From assembly GCA_031472005.1 (NCBI GenBank), contig PZJY01000002.1, positions 1,798,001 to 1,862,000 on the forward strand: a stretch of DNA of 64,000 nucleotides. The letters run 5' to 3'. A model generated the notes under the pieces. The model was not told the DNA's origin. It saw only the letters and a list, made by a program, of their open reading frames with translations, and did not search any database. Positions 47,292 to 58,023 of this stretch are shown here, piece by piece; position 1 is the stretch's first letter; each line of letters starts with the position of its first letter. The translations under genes and the position numbers were made by a program. Source of the stretch: Tetracladium setigerum. Lineage: Eukaryota; Ascomycota; Leotiomycetes; Helotiales.

Positions 47292-48508
47292 TTAAGCCAT
47301 CGAGTGATCTCTCTTCTCCGTCGGCTGATCGACAACTTTAACAGTCTTCCACGACGATCCAAACGAGCCCAATATCGATCCAAGCACCAAAACCATACCA
47401 CAAGAGAGCTAGAAGTAGCACTGATTAGCACATCCAGTCATGCCACCCAAGTATCTTACCAGAGTTACCTACCTGGTAATTTATAGCCCGTGTAGAAGAA
47501 AGTAACGGTATCGTCGACGCCGTCAAAAATCCCAAACCCTGCGCATAATTCTTCGCGACCGTACTCGCCATCCTCACACACCACGCCACCAAAAAGCCTC
47601 CTGTGGCCTGCAAAATAATCAACATCCAAACCCACTCATTATACCCCTTGAAAAAATCTTTCAAATCCAAATTATTCGATCGCCAGACCAGGCCCAGCGT
47701 GGCACATATACCAGAATACCAAGCCAGCTGGGCGTTGCGAACCATGAAGCTATTTGGTGATGATTTAAGGATGGTTTCCATATAGACGCCGGCGAAGGCG
47801 ACGCAGAACCCGGCAATGAGCATGGCTGTCGTTCCGGTGAAGGCGTTGTGAGACTGTAGGGCTGAGCTTGTTGTTGAGGTGCTAGTGGTGTTGGTTGAGC
47901 CGAGCTGGACAAAGACAATTCCTAAGGCCATGCCGAATAAGCAAAGCCATTGCTGAGGACGGAAAGATTGATGGATCAGAATCGTGCTAAATAGAGGCGT
48001 TGTGATGATCTTGACCTGTGAGAGCATCAGGTACGAGAGGATATCTAGGTTATATGCGCCGATGCTCTGGCTTGCGGTAGCGAGGGTGTAGAGGATGGCT
48101 GGAATGGCGGCTTTGTGGTGACTGCTGAAAATTGTTGACCAAAAGGACGGAGTTGGCGATGGTGATGGAGAACGGAGTGTACTCAAGGCCACACAGGCCG
48201 AGGAGATGGCGAGCTTGATAGCTTCGGCAAGAATGATGGCCGTGAGAGGCTCATAGCGAATATCATCGTTGTCTTGTCGGGTTTGCAATTTATGTTGAAG
48301 CTACATATTTGCAAAGTAAGTTTTGGCTGAAGACAAAGCTGAGAGGCTGCTAGCATACCATTAGAGATGCTGCATTTTGGACTACTAGCTACACCGCAAT
48401 CTTTGTTAGAATTTGGATTCTTGTGGTAAGATATCGATGGGGTTTTACCGCGAAGAGTCCTGCGGCCGCACTTGTCTTGAGGTATTGGAAGCGGCTATTA
48501 TCCTCCAT
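47292..48508 (-). CDS. Nucleotide-sugar transporter (SLC35A / UDP-galactose transporter type)
   Basis: Four exons (48508-48449, 48388-48359, 48300-47473, 47408-47292) give 344 aa with every phase consistent. Exon 2 encodes only ten residues (LVVQNAASLM). Landmarks of the family are SRFQYLKTSAAAGLFALVVQ at the start and YEPLTAIILAEAIKLAIS, SQSIGAYNLDILSYLMLSQV, KIITTPLFSTILIHQSF, FAGVYMETILK, VRNAQLAWYSGI and KNYAQGLGFLTASTIPLL, ten hydrophobic segments in all. Such carriers exchange cytosolic UDP-sugars for UMP across the Golgi membrane. The gene is head-to-head with a GT8 glycosyltransferase (528 bases between starts), which suggests co-regulated supply and use of the sugar. The exact sugar cannot be told. 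Confidence 0.93.
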
Positions 48509-49036
48509 GCTATCCTTCTCGCCCTCTTGTCAGGAAGGTAATCAAAGCGTGTTTGATTTGCAGAAATACATTGCGATATTTCTTTTTCCAGCCAATGTCT
48601 GGGAGTTGCAAAAGAAGCTTCTCCACGGAACCGCACAGACACAGAACTTCCGAGGTCTCTCTTACGTACTTCGTAGCCTCCGTGTAAAGGATTGACTCGA
48701 AAATACAGTTAAGATTGACCCGAGGTAATTCCAGAAATAGACGCTTGATTCCACTGATTTTTACCTCGACATCGTCAACAATGCGCTGAAGTTTCGCAAT
48801 TTAAGGGTCCTGCGCTAGTGCAGGATGTGATCAAAAGAAATACGAGGTCCAAGACTCGTCATGCTTGGCATGTGCCTTTTTGCACGACGACATACGCGTC
48901 CTCTCCTCCCTTTTAGATGTTCTTCATCGAGCAGATCACAACTACTACAGACATAGAAACGGCAGTTTCTCGCTTCTTCATATTCTCTTGTTGTTGCTGA
49001 AAAAGGCGGCTCGTTCGCTCGTTCGCTCGTTAAGTC
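48509..49036. promoter_or_regulatory. Shared promoter region of the transporter and GT8 genes
   Basis: 528 bases between two divergent start codons with no coding content. Short enough for one set of regulatory sites to serve both genes. Confidence 0.5.
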
Positions 49037-50242
49037 ATGTTTCTCTCGTCACGAAGAGCGGTCGTCGCCGCGTGCGCAGCGGTGGTTTTCTTGATGACCG
49101 TGGCCGTCACGTACGAGGTCAGGATCGGCTTCAATCTCAGATCGCCTTTTCCAACCCTCCAGTCTGCATTACTCAATAATCAGTCTGGTATTGTTCCAGT
49201 TGCAGCCTCTCTCATCCCATCCTGGACGACCGAACAGTTGGTGCCGAAATTTGCGTACGTTCAGTACGCGACAGATATGGACTATCTCTGCAATACAGTG
49301 AGTGCAGGCAATGGATTTCAATGGCATTGCAAAGTACATACACCTGACATTTTCTAGATCATCAACTTCATGCTTCTCAAACGCTACGGTGCCAAATACG
49401 ATAGGGTTTTGATTTATCCAATTGCTTGGGATGACAGGGTAAGCCACATTTACCCTGAACACCGACCTCATCACTAACATGTATTGATTTAGAAAAAATC
49501 GTCACGCGAATGGCCTGCGATGCAAGCAATTCGTGAAACGTATCCAGATCTCATCTTGCGACCATTTGAAGTCATTCACACGACCTCAGGAGATCCAACG
49601 TGGGCCGACAGTCTCACGAAATTCAACGCCTTTGCACTCACAGACTACACACGTGTTCTGGCCTTCGACTCGGACTCCCTGGTCTTAAATTCCATGGATC
49701 ACTACTTCCTCGCCCCTGCGGCTCCAATCTCAATTCCTCGCGCTTACTGGCTCAATGATAAGGACAGTTCTGTCAAGAAACAAATCTTTGGATCTCATGT
49801 TATGCTGCTTGAACCAAGCCTCGCCCGACACAAGAAGATCGTTGACGAAGCCCTTCGATCAGGTGATTTCGACATGGAGGTTGTTAATCACCTCTTCGGC
49901 GACACGGCATTGATTCTACCACATCGAAGACTCGCACTCCTCACCGGCGAGTTCCGTAACACTGACCACTCGAGATATCTTGCTGGCGAAGAGGATGAAG
50001 AATGGAACGCCATGGCCGAGGTATCAAGATCCTACTTAGTTCACTTCAGCGACTGGCCCTTACCCAAACCATGGAAATATCGTTCTGAGAAGCAATGGGA
50101 GGATGCGCTTCCAGCTTGCGGTCCGGATGATGTTGAGCGACCAGACCGGCCGGCGTGTGCAGACCGAGTTATGTGGACAGGATTTTATACGGATTATGAT
50201 AAATATAAAGCGGAGACATGTAAAATTTTGTCGCCGCCATAG
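49037..50242 (+). CDS. GT8-family glycosyltransferase (Golgi GlcNAc-transferase-like)
   Basis: Exons: 49037-49297, 49358-49438 and 49493-50242, 363 aa. A single signal-anchor helix at residues 8-27 (VVAACAAVVFLMTVAVTYEV) makes it a type II membrane protein. The catalytic region begins FAYVQYATDMDYLCNT, followed by YDRVLIYPIAWDD and KFNAFALTDYTRVLAFDSDSLVL. The DSD there is the metal and nucleotide-sugar binding DxD. FGDTALILPHRRLALLTGEF and VHFSDWPLPKPWKY are shared with fungal glycogenin-like and Gnt1 N-acetylglucosaminyltransferases. Likely in the Golgi, adding a sugar to glycoprotein glycans. The neighbouring divergent nucleotide-sugar transporter could deliver its donor. Confidence 0.92.
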
Positions 50243-50715
50243 GAAATACCCAAGGAAAATATAGAAAATACAAATCACACTAAATAATAAAATATTGTTA
50301 AACTCAGAGCCGGCGCCATCGTCCAATGCTACCACCTAGAAGCCAAAAGAGAAGGGAGCTTAGCGTCCGCCTGTCGGGTGCTTGTTACCGAGCCCCAAGA
50401 GAAAGTTGAGATCATGTGTGATTCTTTGATGAGAAAATATTTCATCTGTGAGTTCTATTATGAGGATTTCCCTGGGGAGGGAGTACTGCTTCTTCGGTGC
50501 ATGGAGAAATACTTGGGAAACCAAATCCATGGGTGTTAGATCTGAACTATTATATCTCTTGGATATACAAACACTCGCCTATAGTCGCATGAACGGGCAC
50601 TGTACATTGAACGAGTCGTTCTACCTCTTGACAGATGTTGAAAAACTGTGCCACATCTGAATATAGAGTTCTACACAGGAGCATGCCCCTTGACATCACC
50701 CCCAGAGTTTCACAC
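50243..50715. other. Convergent intergenic region
   Basis: Between the 3' ends of the GT8 gene and the AAA ATPase gene. Nothing else recognised. Confidence 0.5.
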
Positions 50716-53123
50716 TCAACTCCACCACCCCGTCCACCCCTTCACATACGAGATATCCACCGACTTTCCCACCCCAGCCTTCTCACTACTAAAATTAGCC
50801 TTGTAACTCCCTCCCTTCACCAAATCCTTCATAACCAACTCCCTCGTCCTCGCCAAACTCTCCAGATCATCCAACCTCCGCAGCGTTTTCTCAAGGTGCT
50901 TCTCGAAACCGGGCTGCGAACAAATCTCCCGCATCGCGTTTTGCATTGGAACGGAATCGGCGCGTACCATGGCTTCGGAGTCGATGGTGAAGAGGTTGCG
51001 CTGGTCGTATTGTTGGATGAAATCGGCGCGGGTCATGATTTGACGGGCCTGTGTTGTTTGGATGTGTTAGTTGCCTGTGGGTTTGGAGTCTTGGGGTCTT
51101 GGGGTCTTAGGAAATTTTGGAGGATGGTGGGATGATTCATACCTCATGTAGCGGAATCTGTGGGAGTACTATTTCGGCGTTTGGGTCTTGGTTTTTCAAC
51201 ATCTCTTTCTCTTTGAGCACCAGGGCTTGGGCGAAGACCATAGCAGCTGACTAAATGGTAGAAGGTCAGTGAAGTCCAACGAAACTTTCCGTTTTCAGGC
51301 CGTGGTGTGAACATACTGCAAATTTCTGTTGCTCTTCACAATCTGGAGGAGAAAACAACGATTGTTAGTAAAACATACAAAATACAATGGTGGGCGCGAA
51401 GGAACAAACCATCGTCCATGGTCTCTCCAAGAATCCAGCACTGATTTAAAAACCAAGTTTTTTCAACCTTGCGAATGTGATCACACATGCTTATCATATC
51501 CTCGCTCCTGGCTACACGGCTCAAAAATGCCAGTCGTCCTCCAACATGCGAATATACTTCCTCAAGCAAAGCGGGCGATGGTATTTCTTGGAAGAAGCGG
51601 GCACGATGATTGTGCAAAGCCTGCAGTGCTTTCTCTTTGGTCAGATCCGAAACCGGTAAAATCTCCATCCTCGTTGCGAATTGCTTGAAACGCTCGAAAA
51701 CCCAGTAGGCATCACTGTTGCAAAGTATCATTATGCTGCTATACAGGAGGGAGAAGCAAGGGGACGAACCTGTTGAATATCACGGTCACCAAATTACTAG
51801 AGGCCCACTGTTCGGCCTTTTGTTGCATCAATTCGAGTAGATCTCGGCCATCTTCGTCGTCGCGAAGTAAATGAATCCGATTGACTATGAGAACAAGAGG
51901 TCGACCGAGTTCTTTCCGTCGCTTGATCGCGACCTTTTCCAGCTTGTTGAAGGCACGTTCGATGTCGAGAAGAGCAGTGGTATCCCGCGGCCCTCGGATT
52001 GAGAATAGAGAACCAATTGAATCTTCATTGTACTCGAAATCGAGACATTTTCCTAGTGAATTAGTCTTGATAATGTATGGTGTGTAGATTTAACTTACCG
52101 AGTCTTAGACGAACAATTTCCAAATCCGCGTGGGCTATCAATTTACCGTCAGTGATGAACTCGAGCCAGGCAAGTAAGAGAAGTGCTCTTCATGGAGGGA
52201 GGGAAATGGCATCTCGATTTCCAAATTCGCAATTTGATCTCAGGACAACTGAAGATATTCCACCACGTTGGGAACCAGGAAACAGATTCTTTATACCTTC
52301 AAAAACGCTGACACCCTCTCCATCGACTTTGAGCATCGCATCAACCAGCATAGAGCTCTTCCCTGTTCCAGTTTCCCCGATCACAAGGTAATATTTTCCC
52401 TGGTCGGTCCCATTCACAATTGCGTCTACCTTTTCCTGTTCTGCACGTGGAACCCAGTGTTCGAGCTCAGATCTTTTATTTTCTCGGCCAATCACCATTT
52501 CCAGAGTTGGATCTTTGCCACCTGCCTTGAAAGCAGCTTCCATTTTGGACAGTACAAGGGCTTTGTAGTACTTGTGGTAACTGTATCCTGCAAGTCTGGT
52601 TGAATGTAAGTAATGGTTTTTGATCAGATTTGAAATAAGAATTTTAATGAACTCCAAATCCAGTGGCTTAAAAAAGATATCATGATGTCTAGCTCATGGA
52701 GGTCGACGAAACGTGGGCTATGGCGGGGGTCCAAAAGTACAGCAAAAAAATCCGAAATCTTACCCCAACACAGCCAAACTAGCAAACGTGGTAGCAGCAG
52801 CCTCAAACCTATACAACATATGATCAGTATTGGAATCGAGTTTTTTATTGTTGAACATACATTTTGTACATGGTCTCGCCCAATCTTGAGGATGATTCTT
52901 CCGGCCCTTTCTTTTTACCAGCCGAGTCCTCATTCGGAACCACGTCTGGTTTCCCTACTTGAGCTGAGTAGAGGGAGTCTCCACTGGCATTTCTTCGACT
53001 AGAGAGTTGCGTTGGGTATTGGTATTGTGAACGTTGCGCAAGAAATGGTGCATGAATTTGGCCACGACAATGCCTTTGGACTCCCAGCGCCCTGAGACTT
53101 CGGAACACATTAGGATGAGCCAT
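50716..53123 (-). CDS. Mitochondrial-type AAA ATPase with winged-helix C-terminus
   Basis: Nine exons: 53123-52861, 52808-52764, 52595-52297, 52134-52099, 52052-51770, 51714-51410, 51342-51317, 51250-51143, 51048-50716. They sum to 565 aa, all in phase. The N-terminus is Arg/Ser/Gln-rich without acidic residues, like a mitochondrial presequence. It is followed by a short hydrophobic segment, FASLAVLGLAGYSYHKYYK. Then come Walker A GETGTGKSS and Walker B-like PLVLIVNRIHLL with DDEDGRD, and a sensor-like VIFNSDAYW. After the ATPase come helical segments (LTKEKALQALHNHR, LEEVYSHVGGRLAFLSRVA) and a C-terminal domain probably equal to the fungal AAA winged-helix domain. Function is unknown. An inner-membrane protein facing the matrix or intermembrane space is my inference. 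It is divergent from the UDP-glycosyltransferase. Confidence 0.88.
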
Positions 53124-53590
53124 CTGAGTGTAACAACGACTTCAGAAGAACGCCTTCCGAGGCAGGGCGTTGAATTGGCGATAATGAGCGTGTTGTGGGA
53201 AGCCCCAAACCCAATTGATGCCAAGACTGTAAAGGGGCACTCTAGTTAGAGGCAATGTGTCGTGAATGGCGATTTAAAAAGGCTGGCTATAAATTTAGTA
53301 AGAACATCCCATAGTACTTGAAAAGCAGAGGCGACCAGATCAGGTTTTTATTGAGATATGTGGCATTTTTATCACAGTTGAGCTTGTGTGAAGATGGAGA
53401 TTGGTATGCCAAGCCATCCAGAGTTCTTGGCAGGTTCTCCTCGGGTAAACGGCTAATAAATGCCCGTCTCACTTGTCGCCTGATGTTAACATCCCAAACC
53501 ACAATAACAGCAGATCATAGAATCTTCCACTGGTAAAATGATTCCGTTGAAATAATTTTACTTGCTTTCCTAAAATCATATCCTAAAATC
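53124..53590. promoter_or_regulatory. Divergent promoter region (AAA ATPase / UDP-glycosyltransferase)
   Basis: 467 bases between the two start codons, no coding content. Confidence 0.5.
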
Positions 53591-55409
53591 ATGGCGACGC
53601 CACCACGCAAAATTCTCCTTGTGGTCACGGTAGGAGGATACACACACGCAGCACCCATCATAGAGCTCGGGAGAGTTCTCGCCAGCCGGGGACACACGGT
53701 CGACTTTGCAACACTTGAAGGCCAGGAACAATGGAAGCAATACTTTATTTCCACGGTGCACTTGATGGGCCCCGGACCTTCAGAGCATGTTCTGGAGGAG
53801 CACTACCTCCGCATGCGAGATTGGGATGCGAAGAAGGGATTCGATCTTGTGATGGCGTCAAAATATATGTTCGACTCGTACTGGACGCAGACATACAAGC
53901 ATTTGAAGGCTATCATGGAGGATGAGACCACACGACCAGATATGATTGTTGCCGATTTTTTCGTTGATGCTGCAAAGGATATGCAAATAGGTGAGTGGAG
54001 GGGTTCTCCACGCCATTCGTTCCCGAAAGAAGTAGTTTGAATGTGTTTTTTGGTTTGGTTTGGGCTTCAGGTGTAATTCCACTGACGGCCAATTTTCAGA
54101 GTTCAATGTTCCCATTGCTATCGTCTGGCCACAGATGCCTTTTCTCATGTTACCATCTTCCTATATTCCGGGCCAACCGGGCTTTCAAATTGACATGACT
54201 CTCACATCTGAACATGCTTCACTCATCTCACGGCTTCGCAATGAGCTAGTCCTCTTCAAATCTCTAGGCAACATAATCCGGCTCAAGAATTGGACGAAAG
54301 CCATGAGGTCGAAAGCTGGAGTTAAATATTCCATTCCGATCACCACTAAACCAAACTACCTCGTTCTAGTCAACTCATTCTTTGGCTTAGAAACTCCTAA
54401 GGATCTTCCTCCCTTTGCTGCTGCCATCGGACCAATACTCTCGGATTCGTGGCAGTCGCTCACGCCTAGTGAACCATATCTTGAATTTCTAAATTCTCAC
54501 GAGAGAACATTGTACGTTGCTCTTGGATCACACATCATCCTGAAGAACGAAGATGCAATTAAGATCATCCAAGGTCTCATGAAAGCAATAGACGATGATA
54601 TAATTGACGGTGTCATCTGGGCCGTGGGGCTAAGTGGTCGACAAGATTTCCGTCTCAAGACCGTCTTTGCCCTTAATGAACTAGGAGACGCAACTACATT
54701 TGGCAATTTACTCAAGGGAGGCAATCCGGACTGGTTATTCTCGGAATTTGCTCCCCAACGAGCTATTCTCGACCATAAATCCACAAAAGCCTACCTCACC
54801 CACGGCGGTGGATCCAGTGCTAACGAGGGGTAAGTCTTCTAACTCACTATCTCAAGCTTTCCAACCATACCAGAAATCCCAGAAATCACAAACACTAATC
54901 GGGTATTTGTCTCAAACCTATCTAGTCTCTACCACGGCGTCCCCATGCTATCAATGGGCATATTCTTTGACCAAATCAGCAACTCAGCACGCCTCGTCTC
55001 AGGCGGCTCCTCCCTCTCCCTCGACAAATTCACATTCACCCCCTCCGAACTAACCAACAAACTCCACACCCTTCTCACATCCTCCAGCATATCGCTCAAC
55101 ACCCAGCGCCTCCAACGCATCGCTCACGTGGCCTCCCGTCGTAAACACCACGGTGCTGATCTCATAGAGGAGTATATGTATGATACCGAGCTTCGCTTTG
55201 GTGAAGATGGAGTGGCGCTGAGACCGCCGCATTTGCAGACGGCTGATATGAGGATGGCGGTTTGGAGGGCGAGGAATTGGGATTTATGTGCGTTTGTGGG
55301 TGTGGGCTTGATTTCATGGGTTGGGAGTGTGTGGGGTTTAGGGAGGTTGGTTTGGGTGCATAGGAGGATGATGGGGTCTGCTTTGGGGAGATTGGGCGTT
55401 TGGGCTTGA
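53591..55409 (+). CDS. UDP-glycosyltransferase (GT1) with C-terminal membrane anchor
   Basis: Exons: 53591-53990, 54100-54829 and 54926-55409, 537 aa, all phases consistent. It opens KILLVVTVGGYTHAAPIIEL, where His18 fits the catalytic base of GT1 enzymes, and continues RGHTVDFATLE. The donor-binding signature is split by the last intron: FAPQRAILDHKSTKAYLTHG, then GGGSSANEGLYHGVPMLSMG and FFDQISNSARLV. The end has one hydrophobic helix (LCAFVGVGLISWVGSVWGL) and a basic tail, giving the ER-anchored layout of UGT-type glucosyl- and glucuronosyltransferases. It probably conjugates a small lipophilic acceptor for detoxification. It has no signal peptide, so the catalytic part should be cytosolic or membrane-bound rather than secreted. 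The acceptor is unknown. Confidence 0.92.
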
Positions 55410-55415
55410 AAATAT

Positions 55416-55451
<36 letters not shown>

Positions 55452-55826
55452 GGGGTTTTTGGATGGTTGGGAAGAGATATTTATATGAACTTTGTTCCTC
55501 TCTTGTATTGTATGATGAATGCGAAACTCTTCTCTACCTTGCTTGTTCTTACCGAGCTCTCGACCTCCTCTACGCAACGCCTGTAGATCATCCCAACAAC
55601 ACAGAAACATAGAAGCCTAAAAATATTTCCCAAGTATGTATAATATCTCGCTAAATAACAACAAATAAAAAACCAAAAAGTCATTGAAATCATTAAATAT
55701 ACACCCTTCTATCCCCTCTTTACCATCCCCCTTCCCTCCTTCTCTCTCTTCTCTACACTTCACTTAACCCAACCACCCTCACAAAATATACAACCCCCTT
55801 CCTCCCCCTTTCCAAAGAAGAAAAAT
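55410..55826. other. Convergent intergenic region with GAT microsatellite
   Basis: Contains an 11-unit GAT repeat (55417-55450) directly after the UDP-glycosyltransferase stop, probably in its 3' UTR, and the 3' flank of the RBR ligase gene. Confidence 0.6.
55417..55450 (+). repeat. (GAT)11 microsatellite
   Basis: Eleven perfect GAT units beginning eight bases after the stop codon of the UDP-glycosyltransferase gene. Likely polymorphic. Confidence 0.9.
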
Positions 55827-55951
55827 CTAAGCAGAAGGCAAATTATCCGAATGAAATTTACAACCGGTGGCATGCTTCGAGTTTCCATGCAGACGAATCT
55901 CCGCATAATCAGCGAGACAATCCCAGCAGAATTCAGCTGTGCATTTGATGC
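55827..55951 (-). other. Alternative terminal exon B of the RBR ligase
   Basis: Joined to the same donor, it reads CIKCTAEFCWDCLADYAEIR, then HGNSKHATGCKFHSDNL and PSA. The acceptor is CTTCAAACAG with a perfect TACTAAC branch site. Compared with exon A, the first 40 bases align without gaps over the C-x2-C-x4-CW-x-C motif, and the tail is 18 residues longer with extra His/Cys. Confidence 0.75.
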
Positions 55952-58023
55952 CTGTTTGAAGAAGAAGAGAACAGGAGTATGTTAGTACTGTTTTTGTCTG
56001 ATTGATTGGTTGATTGATTGATTGGAATTGTGTATAAGGAGATGATTGATAATGAGGATATATAGCAAAATTAATAGGGGAGAGAGGGAGAGAAACATGT
56101 GTATTAAGTGTGAGGATGGAATTGGAAAAGAATTTGGGGTATTCGATTTGAAATAGACATGAGAGCGGAATATCGAAGGTTGCTGATAAATAGGAAAAGA
56201 AATCAACAAGCTCCTCCATGAGTAGCCCAAAGCTTCAAACACTTCCAGCAAAATTCGTGCTTGCATTGTGTGCCTGTGATTCGAGAAAGAAGAGAAACAG
56301 TCAGTCACTTGATCCGACTCGTTACAAAATTCTCAAGTAGGTATTTAAATGCACGAGAGGGGCGCCAGACCAAACCAAAGGCAAAGGAAAGGAGCACAAA
56401 ACTTGAATCCGGATTTCGGGAAGAAAAGAGAGTGAAAGAAAAAAGAAGAAAAATTAAAGTACTCACAAGTCATATGCGCACACCCTTGATTTTTCTCAAT
56501 CGGCCACGTACACCCAGGACACCTCTTCGTTGTCCCCTCCACCTTCGCCAAACTCGCCTTCTCCTCCTTAAGCCTCCTCTTCAACTCGCCCTGCTCCCAA
56601 ACCTCTCTCTTCTTCCTCGCCGTCTCCTTCTGCCCTTCCCTCGCCTTCCTTCTCAACTCAGCATGCATCTGTCTCTGTCGCTCCTGCTCAGCCAATCTCT
56701 CCCTATGACTCTCTTCTCTATCTTTCTTCTTCGCTGCTGCCTCTTGCTCTTCGAGCAGAACTGCCGCGTTGGATTTATCGACGGCGGGGACGAAGTTGTC
56801 CGGGTCGGCTACCATGAGGTCGTATTCGGCGCAGGTCATGCGGCTGTGCCAGGGGACTTGGTGGTTGAAGCATGTGCGGTGGTTGCAGTTGAGACAGTTT
56901 ACAATGGGCGAGGTGGAGCCGGAGGCGTGGAGTTGGCCGAAGTTGCATTTTTGACACCAGATGAAGTTGGGGTCTGTAGAGACTGCTGAGCGGAAGGACA
57001 GAATTTCATAGCTATTTTTCATTGATATTAGTTATCAGTTATCATGGACTTATGAAGTTACGGGGTGTTTGGAGTGTTTGGAAGCAGGTAAGTTGGGATG
57101 AGATGGGATGGGAAATGGTAAAGTCATACCGAGCAAAAGTCACAGCATCGGCTAGGCGCTTGACGTCTTCATATATCAACATTGCATCGCATCCTTCCTC
57201 TGGGCAACGAATGTTGTTCCATATCTTATTGTCGAGATCGCTTCGTATTGACTGTGCTAGGCAGAGCGTGCAAACTGAAGGTTGATGCAGACAAGTGAAC
57301 GTAATCCACGGCGGCGGTTTTAGCTTTGCTGTGAATTCCTCTGTACACACCGAACATTCTGTTGGAGGAGGAGCGGTGGTGACGAATTCGCTTATAGGTT
57401 CTTCGTCTGGGGTATCGGGATTGTCTTGCTGAGGACGTGAGGATCCCGGACGGCGGAAGTAATCTGTGAATCTGGTGCGCAAACTACTTACATATTGTGA
57501 GCAATAAGATTTTAACTAGCAACATGAAAGTATAAACATACCTTGGTTTCGTATTAAGTGCAGAAGTACTCGATGATGATGGCGAAGAACTCGGTTGTGC
57601 ATAAATACTCGGCGAAAATGTCTTTGGAGCAACGACAGTCCCCCCTCCCACGTATTTCTCCAGATCAGAATCTGCCTCCATCAACAACTCCTCATACGGA
57701 TTCAACGACCGCGAGGGCTTCTTCCGCTTGGGAGGTTCTTGCGGTCCCATTAACGCTCCCATCGCCGAACTCTCACCCCGCTGCGGGCTAGCAGGCATCC
57801 CAAACGGGCGTCCAAAAACTGGAATCTCATCTTCGCCATACATTGAACTGAATGTTTGGATTTTGGGCTCTTGCGGAGCCTTCTCTTCCTGTATTTTCAT
57901 TTTGGGAGTTGCGATATCAGGCGAGGCTAGTTCGGCGACATCGACTACCGTTCCACCTTCAAGAAAGATGATGGGTGGTGCACCGGGAATTCTCCTAGGA
58001 CTTTGCGTGCTTGTGGAAGCCAT
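55827..58023 (-). CDS. RBR-type E3 ubiquitin ligase with two alternative last exons
   Basis: Common exons: 58023-57542, 57483-57130 and 57011-56467. The last exon is either A (56273-56203, total 483 aa) or B (55951-55827, total 501 aa). A disordered Ser/Pro-rich N-terminus (residues 1-160) leads to RING1 (CSVCTEEF, HQPSVCTLC, CPEEGC), then the IBR (WCQKCNFGQ, CLNCNHRTCFNHQVPWHSRMTC). A charged helix of about 100 residues (KKKDREESHRERLAEQER and following) comes next. RING2/Rcat opens CPGCTWPIEKNQGCAHMT, where the Cys after NQG is the predicted catalytic thioester residue. RBR ligases pass ubiquitin from E2 to this Cys and then to substrate. Both last exons supply the remaining zinc ligands. 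The start of the second exon has two possible AG acceptors three bases apart (57486 or 57483). Confidence 0.9.
56203..56273 (-). other. Alternative terminal exon A of the RBR ligase
   Basis: Joined to the donor at 56467/56466 (ACTT|GTGAGT), it reads CTQCKHEFCWKCLKLWATHG then GAC and stop. The acceptor is TCGAATCACAG with a GACTGACTG branch region. The WATHG ending resembles Ariadne-class RING2 domains. It stops right after the last zinc-ligand Cys. Confidence 0.75.

Noticed and set aside
52563..52764. Apparent one-base frame conflict between exons 2 and 3 of the AAA ATPase gene.
   Set aside because: Using the acceptor AACCAG one step upstream of TTGCAG restores phase and gives a smooth hydrophobic segment (VLGLAGYSY), so no error is needed.
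56261..56989. 242-codon plus-strand frame across the RBR ligase.
   Set aside because: Leu/Pro-rich shadow of the Lys/Glu-rich helix on the other strand; no start context or homology pattern.
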